From Oscillospiraceae bacterium (GTDB lineage Bacteria > Bacillota > Clostridia > Oscillospirales > Acutalibacteraceae), in NCBI GenBank assembly GCA_022650485.1, contig JALCPP010000004.1:62001-126000 (forward strand): DNA of 64,000 nt, read 5' to 3'. Below the pieces are notes generated by a model. It was not told where the DNA came from and made no database searches. It was given only the letters and a program-made list of their open reading frames with translations. The translations under genes were made by a program, and so were the position numbers. Below, one piece after another: positions 60,314 through 64,000 of the stretch; positions within the stretch are counted from its first letter, which is position 1, and each line of letters begins with the position of its first letter.

Positions 60314-61735
60314 TTGAACGCTTTGCATAAAACAAAAACACAGGTGGAAGAGATCGACCGCACGGTGTACGATATCCGCGACAAGGTCAATTCCCCTTAC
60401 CAGGTCGGGCAGGGCCTGACGGTGAAGATTGTAAACGAGATTTCCGCCAAGAAAAATGATCCGGAGTGGATGCATCAGTTCCGGTTAAAGTCGCTTCAGG
60501 TGTATCATCGCCTGCAGCTGCCGGGCTGGGGCCCCTCGCTGGACGAACTGGATATGAACGAGATTGTCACCTATATCCGCCCGAACACCGGGATGAAGGG
60601 GAAATGGTCCCAGGTGCCGGACGATATTAAAAACACGTTTGAGCGTCTTGGAATTCCGCAGGCGGAGCGAAAATCGCTCGCCGGGGTCGGAGCGCAGTAT
60701 GATTCAGAGATCGTGTACCATAATGTGCGCGAAGAGGTGCGCCGCCAGGGCGTCGTCTACACCGATATGGAAAGCGCCGTCCACGACCCGAAGTACGGGC
60801 CGATGGTCAAAGAGCATTTCATGCGGCTGGTTCCGCCGGAAGACCATAAGTTTGCGGCACTGCACGGCGCGGTCTGGTCGGGCGGCTCCTTTGTATATGT
60901 GCCGCCGTATGTCAACGTGGAAATTCCGCTGCAGTCATATTTCCGCCTGAACGCGCCGGGCGCGGGGCAGTTTGAGCATACGCTGATTATCGTGAGCGAG
61001 GGCGCGAGCCTGCACTTTATCGAAGGATGCTCCGCGCCGAAGTACAACGTCGCCAACCTGCACGCCGGGTGTGTGGAGTTGTTCGTTGGCAAAAACGCGC
61101 GCCTGCGCTATTCGACGATTGAAAACTGGTCGAAGAATATGTTTAACCTGAACACCAAGCGTGCCTTGGTCGAGGAGGGCGGAACCATCGAGTGGGTTTC
61201 CGGTTCCTTCGGTTCCCATATTTCCGAACTGTACCCAATGAGTATTTTAAAGGGCGAAGGGGCGCGCATGGAGTTTACCGGCATTACCTTTGCCGGCAAG
61301 GGCCAGTCGCTCGATACGGGCGCAAAGGTGGTTCACGCTGCGCCTCACACATATTCCAACATCAACACCAAGTCCATTTCAAAAGACGGCGGCTGCTGCA
61401 CCTACCGCAGTGCGGTCAGCATTCTGCCGAAAGCGTACGGATGCAAATCATCCGTATCCTGTGAATCCCTGATGCTGGATGACCGCTCGCGTTCCGATAC
61501 GATTCCGGCCATGGATATCCGCAACGACGATGTGGATGTTGGGCATGAAGCGAAAATCGGGCGCATCAGCGACGACGCAATCTTTTACCTGATGAGCCGC
61601 GGTATTTCTGAAGAAGATGCCAAGGCGATGATTGTAACCGGCTTTGCGGACCCGGTTGCGAAAGAGCTCCCGGTGGAATACGCCGTAGAGATGAATAATC
61701 TGATTAAGCTGGAAATGGAGGGCTCCATCGGATGA
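60314..61735 (+). CDS. sufB: Fe-S cluster assembly protein SufB
   Basis: Scaffold subunit of 473 aa. The central beta-helix and C-terminal SufBD helices are clear (VPPYVNVEIPLQSYFR; LNTKRALVEEGGTIEW; DVGHEAKIGRISDDAIFYL). Cys-rich segment CCTYRSAVS and the conserved Glu in VEEGG fit the cluster-assembly face. TTG 60314 follows GGAGGG with 7-base spacing. Ends with ATGA into sufD. Confidence 0.94.
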   Translation: MNALHKTKTQVEEIDRTVYDIRDKVNSPYQVGQGLTVKIVNEISAKKNDPEWMHQFRLKSLQVYHRLQLPGWGPSLDELDMNEIVTYIRPNTGMKGKWSQVPDDIKNTFERLGIPQAERKSLAGVGAQYDSEIVYHNVREEVRRQGVVYTDMESAVHDPKYGPMVKEHFMRLVPPEDHKFAALHGAVWSGGSFVYVPPYVNVEIPLQSYFRLNAPGAGQFEHTLIIVSEGASLHFIEGCSAPKYNVANLHAGCVELFVGKNARLRYSTIENWSKNMFNLNTKRALVEEGGTIEWVSGSFGSHISELYPMSILKGEGARMEFTGITFAGKGQSLDTGAKVVHAAPHTYSNINTKSISKDGGCCTYRSAVSILPKAYGCKSSVSCESLMLDDRSRSDTIPAMDIRNDDVDVGHEAKIGRISDDAIFYLMSRGISEEDAKAMIVTGFADPVAKELPVEYAVEMNNLIKLEMEGSIG

Positions 61736-61755
61736 CCGGTGGAAGGGATGATACC

Positions 61756-62853
61756 ATGAATCTTGAACTTGCGCAGATCAATACCCTGCCGGCCCCCACG
61801 TGGTTCCGGCTGGCAATGAACGATACAAAACTTTCGGGTGGAATTCCCGAAATTCACCCCTATCAGGGGGACTATCTTTCCACAGAACTGCCCCGGAATG
61901 TTGAAATTTTAACCGAACCGTTTTCCGCGCCGGAACTTTCGACCGGAATGGGCGGCGAAGCTGAAAAATTCACGCAGGACCACCGCACCTGCGGGGTGAC
62001 CGTCCGTGTGCCGGACGGCGTAAAGGCGGACAAACCGATTTTTCTTTCCTTTCGTGTGGACGAGGAAAACCCGTCCGTTCTGGATGTTCACAATGTGATC
62101 GCCGGAGAAGGAAGCGAAGTAACGGTAGTGATGAGTTACACATCCCCCGCGGATTTTTCCGGCTTTCACGGCGGGATGACCCGGCTGTACGCCGCGAAAA
62201 ACGCGGTGATCCGGCTGATTCAGGTGCAGCTGCTCGGCGACGGGTGCGTGCATTATGACAATGTTGGGGCACAGTGCGGCGAAAACGGAACCGTCACCGT
62301 CATTCAGGCGGAGCTTGGGGGCAAAAGTGCTCTTGCCGGCCTGAAAGCGGATTTACAGGGACGGAAAAGCCAGCTGAACCTGGATACGATTTATTTCGGC
62401 GACCGAAGCCGTTCCATCGATATCAACTATGTTGCGCACCATGCCGGAAGCGCCTCTCACAGTGAAATTCACGCGAGCGGTGCGCTGTTGGACGAAAGCC
62501 GCAAGACCTTCCGCGGAACCATCGACTTTTTAAAGGGTGCCAAGCGCGCGGTCGGGCACGAAAGCGAGTACAGCCTGCTGTTCAGCCCGAAGGTAGTCAA
62601 CCGCTCCGCCCCGCTGATTTTGTGTGCGGAAGAGGATGTGGAGGGCCAGCACGCGGCCTCCGCCGGAAAAATCGATGCGAACCGGATGTTTTACCTCATG
62701 TCCCGCGGCTTAAGTGAACTGGAAGCGAGAAAACTGCTGATTGAAGCGCAGTTCCGCCCGGTAACGGACCGGATTCCGGACCCCGCCCTGCGGGACGCGG
62801 TTTTGAATTATGTGAAAGAGAGGCTGGAAGCCATTGAACCCGTATCTGAATGA
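61756..62853 (+). CDS. sufD: Fe-S cluster assembly protein SufD
   Basis: Partner of SufB in the SufBC2D complex (about 365 aa). The same SufBD fold is seen, ending in GKIDANRMFYLMSRGLSELE. ATG 61756 follows GGAAGGG; ATG 61732, which overlaps the sufB stop (ATGA) and has GGAGGG upstream, is an equally possible start and would add eight residues. It overlaps the sufS start by 20 bases. Confidence 0.9.
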   Translation: MNLELAQINTLPAPTWFRLAMNDTKLSGGIPEIHPYQGDYLSTELPRNVEILTEPFSAPELSTGMGGEAEKFTQDHRTCGVTVRVPDGVKADKPIFLSFRVDEENPSVLDVHNVIAGEGSEVTVVMSYTSPADFSGFHGGMTRLYAAKNAVIRLIQVQLLGDGCVHYDNVGAQCGENGTVTVIQAELGGKSALAGLKADLQGRKSQLNLDTIYFGDRSRSIDINYVAHHAGSASHSEIHASGALLDESRKTFRGTIDFLKGAKRAVGHESEYSLLFSPKVVNRSAPLILCAEEDVEGQHAASAGKIDANRMFYLMSRGLSELEARKLLIEAQFRPVTDRIPDPALRDAVLNYVKERLEAIEPVSE

Positions 62854-64000
62854 TTTCCCTGTTTTAGGCGAAAAGCGGGACGGCAAGCGTCTGGTTTATT
62901 TAGACAATGCCGCCACAACGCAGAAGCCGCTTTCCGTCATTCAGGCGGTGGACGAGTACTATCGCCGTTCCAATGCGAACCCGCACCGCGGCCTTTATGA
63001 ACTGAGCATCCGCGCAACGAAGATGTATGAGGACGCGCGGGAATCGGTGCGTGCATTCATCAATGCCGGAAAGGCTTGCGAAGTGCTGTTTACCCGCAAT
63101 GCTTCCGAATCCCTGAATCTTGTGGCGTACAGCTACGGGATGAACTTTATCCATGAAGGCGACGAAATTGCTCTGCCGGTTTCGGAACACCACAGCAATC
63201 TGCTCCCATGGCAGATGGTCGCGAAGGCCAAGGGCGCGAAACTGGTCTATCTGTATCCGGACTCATGCGGGCGCCTGCCGGAGCGGGAACTGAACAAAAT
63301 CGGGCCGAAAACAGCGCTGGTTGCGGTTGCACATGTTTCCAACGTGCTGGGAACGGTCTATCCCGTGCAGGAAATTGTCCGCAGGGCGCATGCCGTTGGT
63401 GCCGTGGTCGTGCTTGACTGCGCGCAGAGCATCCCCCACTATCCGGTCGATGTAAAAAAGCTCGACGTGGATTTCGCCGCGTTTTCCGGCCATAAGATGC
63501 TGGCCCCGATGGGGATCGGCGTCTTATACGGAAAAGAAGAACTTTTAAATCAAATGCCGCCGTTTTTGACGGGCGGAGAAATGATTGAGTATGTGAGCGA
63601 GCAGAACGCGACATTCGCGCCGCTGCCGCAGAAATTTGAAGCGGGAACGCAGAATGTCGGCGGTGCGGTGGGTCTGTCCGCCGCTATCGACTACATGAAA
63701 AAAGTCGGCTACGACACCATCATCAAAACAGAAGAGGATCTGCTGGCTTATGCGCTGGACGGCATGGCGAAAATCCCGCACGTTACGGTTTACGGCGACA
63801 CCAAAGCGGGGGAACAGCGCTGCGGCGTGATCTCTTTCAATGTGGACGGGGTCCATCCGCACGATGTTTCCTCTATTTTGGATTCCGACGGCGTGGCGAT
63901 TCGCGCCGGACATCACTGTGCGCAGCCGCTCATGAAATATCTGGGCGTCAACGCGACCTGCCGCGCAAGCCTGTATTTTTACAATACGAGGGAAGACATT
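62834..64000 (+). CDS. sufS: Cysteine desulfurase SufS, 3' end cut by window
   Basis: Class II cysteine desulfurase that removes sulfur from cysteine for Fe-S clusters. From TTG 62834 (MNPYLNDFPVLGEKRDGKRL) the frame stays open to the edge, 389 codons. The PLP lysine is Lys221 in FSGHKMLAPMG, the substrate-binding HHSN is present, and the catalytic Cys362 lies in RAGHHCAQP. It overlaps sufD by 20 bases. A TTG start and the open 3' end make it easy to miss. A sufU-type partner would be expected just outside. Confidence 0.93.
   Translation, partial: MNPYLNDFPVLGEKRDGKRLVYLDNAATTQKPLSVIQAVDEYYRRSNANPHRGLYELSIRATKMYEDARESVRAFINAGKACEVLFTRNASESLNLVAYSYGMNFIHEGDEIALPVSEHHSNLLPWQMVAKAKGAKLVYLYPDSCGRLPERELNKIGPKTALVAVAHVSNVLGTVYPVQEIVRRAHAVGAVVVLDCAQSIPHYPVDVKKLDVDFAAFSGHKMLAPMGIGVLYGKEELLNQMPPFLTGGEMIEYVSEQNATFAPLPQKFEAGTQNVGGAVGLSAAIDYMKKVGYDTIIKTEEDLLAYALDGMAKIPHVTVYGDTKAGEQRCGVISFNVDGVHPHDVSSILDSDGVAIRAGHHCAQPLMKYLGVNATCRASLYFYNTREDI

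Overview
The window looks like a chromosomal segment of a low-to-mid GC Gram-positive anaerobe of class Clostridia, most likely the Oscillospiraceae/Ruminococcaceae group. This is inferred from gene content and style: GlnN-type glutamine synthetase, split ferredoxin-type glutamate synthase, SufCBDS, DUF4321, DUF4349, CdaR, the FtsEX cluster with its own murein hydrolase, many TTG/GTG starts, strong GGAGG ribosome sites and SigA-type promoters (TTGACA-17-TATAAT). No rRNA, tRNA, CRISPR array, prophage or insertion sequence was recognised. Gene order looks like ordinary core chromosome with small accessory patches at about 15-25 kb and 48-59 kb.

Layout. 0.5-4 kb: RsuA-type pseudouridine synthase, a lone MsmX/UgpC sugar-ABC ATPase, a CdaR-type regulator. 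4-8.2 kb: ftsE-ftsX-M23 hydrolase-S41 protein, a cell-wall division unit whose S41 member has lost its catalytic Ser and Lys. 8.4-11.2 kb: greA, lysS, an unknown membrane protein. 11.4-15.3 kb: response regulator, sensor kinase and HtrA protease, an envelope-stress set. 15.5-20.3 kb: FAD oxidoreductase, MpsC-like protein and a NitT/TauT-type ABC importer. 20.4-25.8 kb: a tiny membrane protein, a DUF4349 lipoprotein, two convergent MFS exporters (one behind a five-codon leader peptide and a Shine-Dalgarno-sequestering stem), a DUF2087 regulator and an AAA ATPase. 25.9-30.9 kb (minus strand): zapA, U32 peptidase, dut, DUF4321, maf, mreB, a division/shape run. 31.3-36.1 kb: glycogen phosphorylase and a GH13 amylase. 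37.1-40.5 kb: glyS with gtrA, small membrane and flavin proteins.

40.7-48.2 kb is a nitrogen-assimilation block: glnN (type III glutamine synthetase) diverges from a five-gene split glutamate synthase (amidotransferase, FMN synthase, ferredoxin, FAD oxidoreductase, GXGXG subunit). The synthase gene carries a one-base frameshift in this sequence. A second, type I, glutamine synthetase lies at 54.8 kb. Both glutamine synthetase genes have an intrinsic terminator between promoter and start codon that competes with an upstream hairpin, pointing to control by transcription antitermination.

48.3-59.4 kb: an SDR protein, a CrtO-like acyltransferase homologue, a cohesin/cadherin-like surface protein, an L,D-transpeptidase, and an ECF sigma factor whose partner, in the anti-sigma position, is a membrane-anchored serpin. 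This is the most unusual system in the window. A pyridoxal kinase and a condensation-fold acyltransferase follow, the latter with a small basic ORF overlapping its 3' end in another frame. 59.5-64 kb: sufC-sufB-sufD-sufS for Fe-S cluster assembly, the last cut by the window edge.
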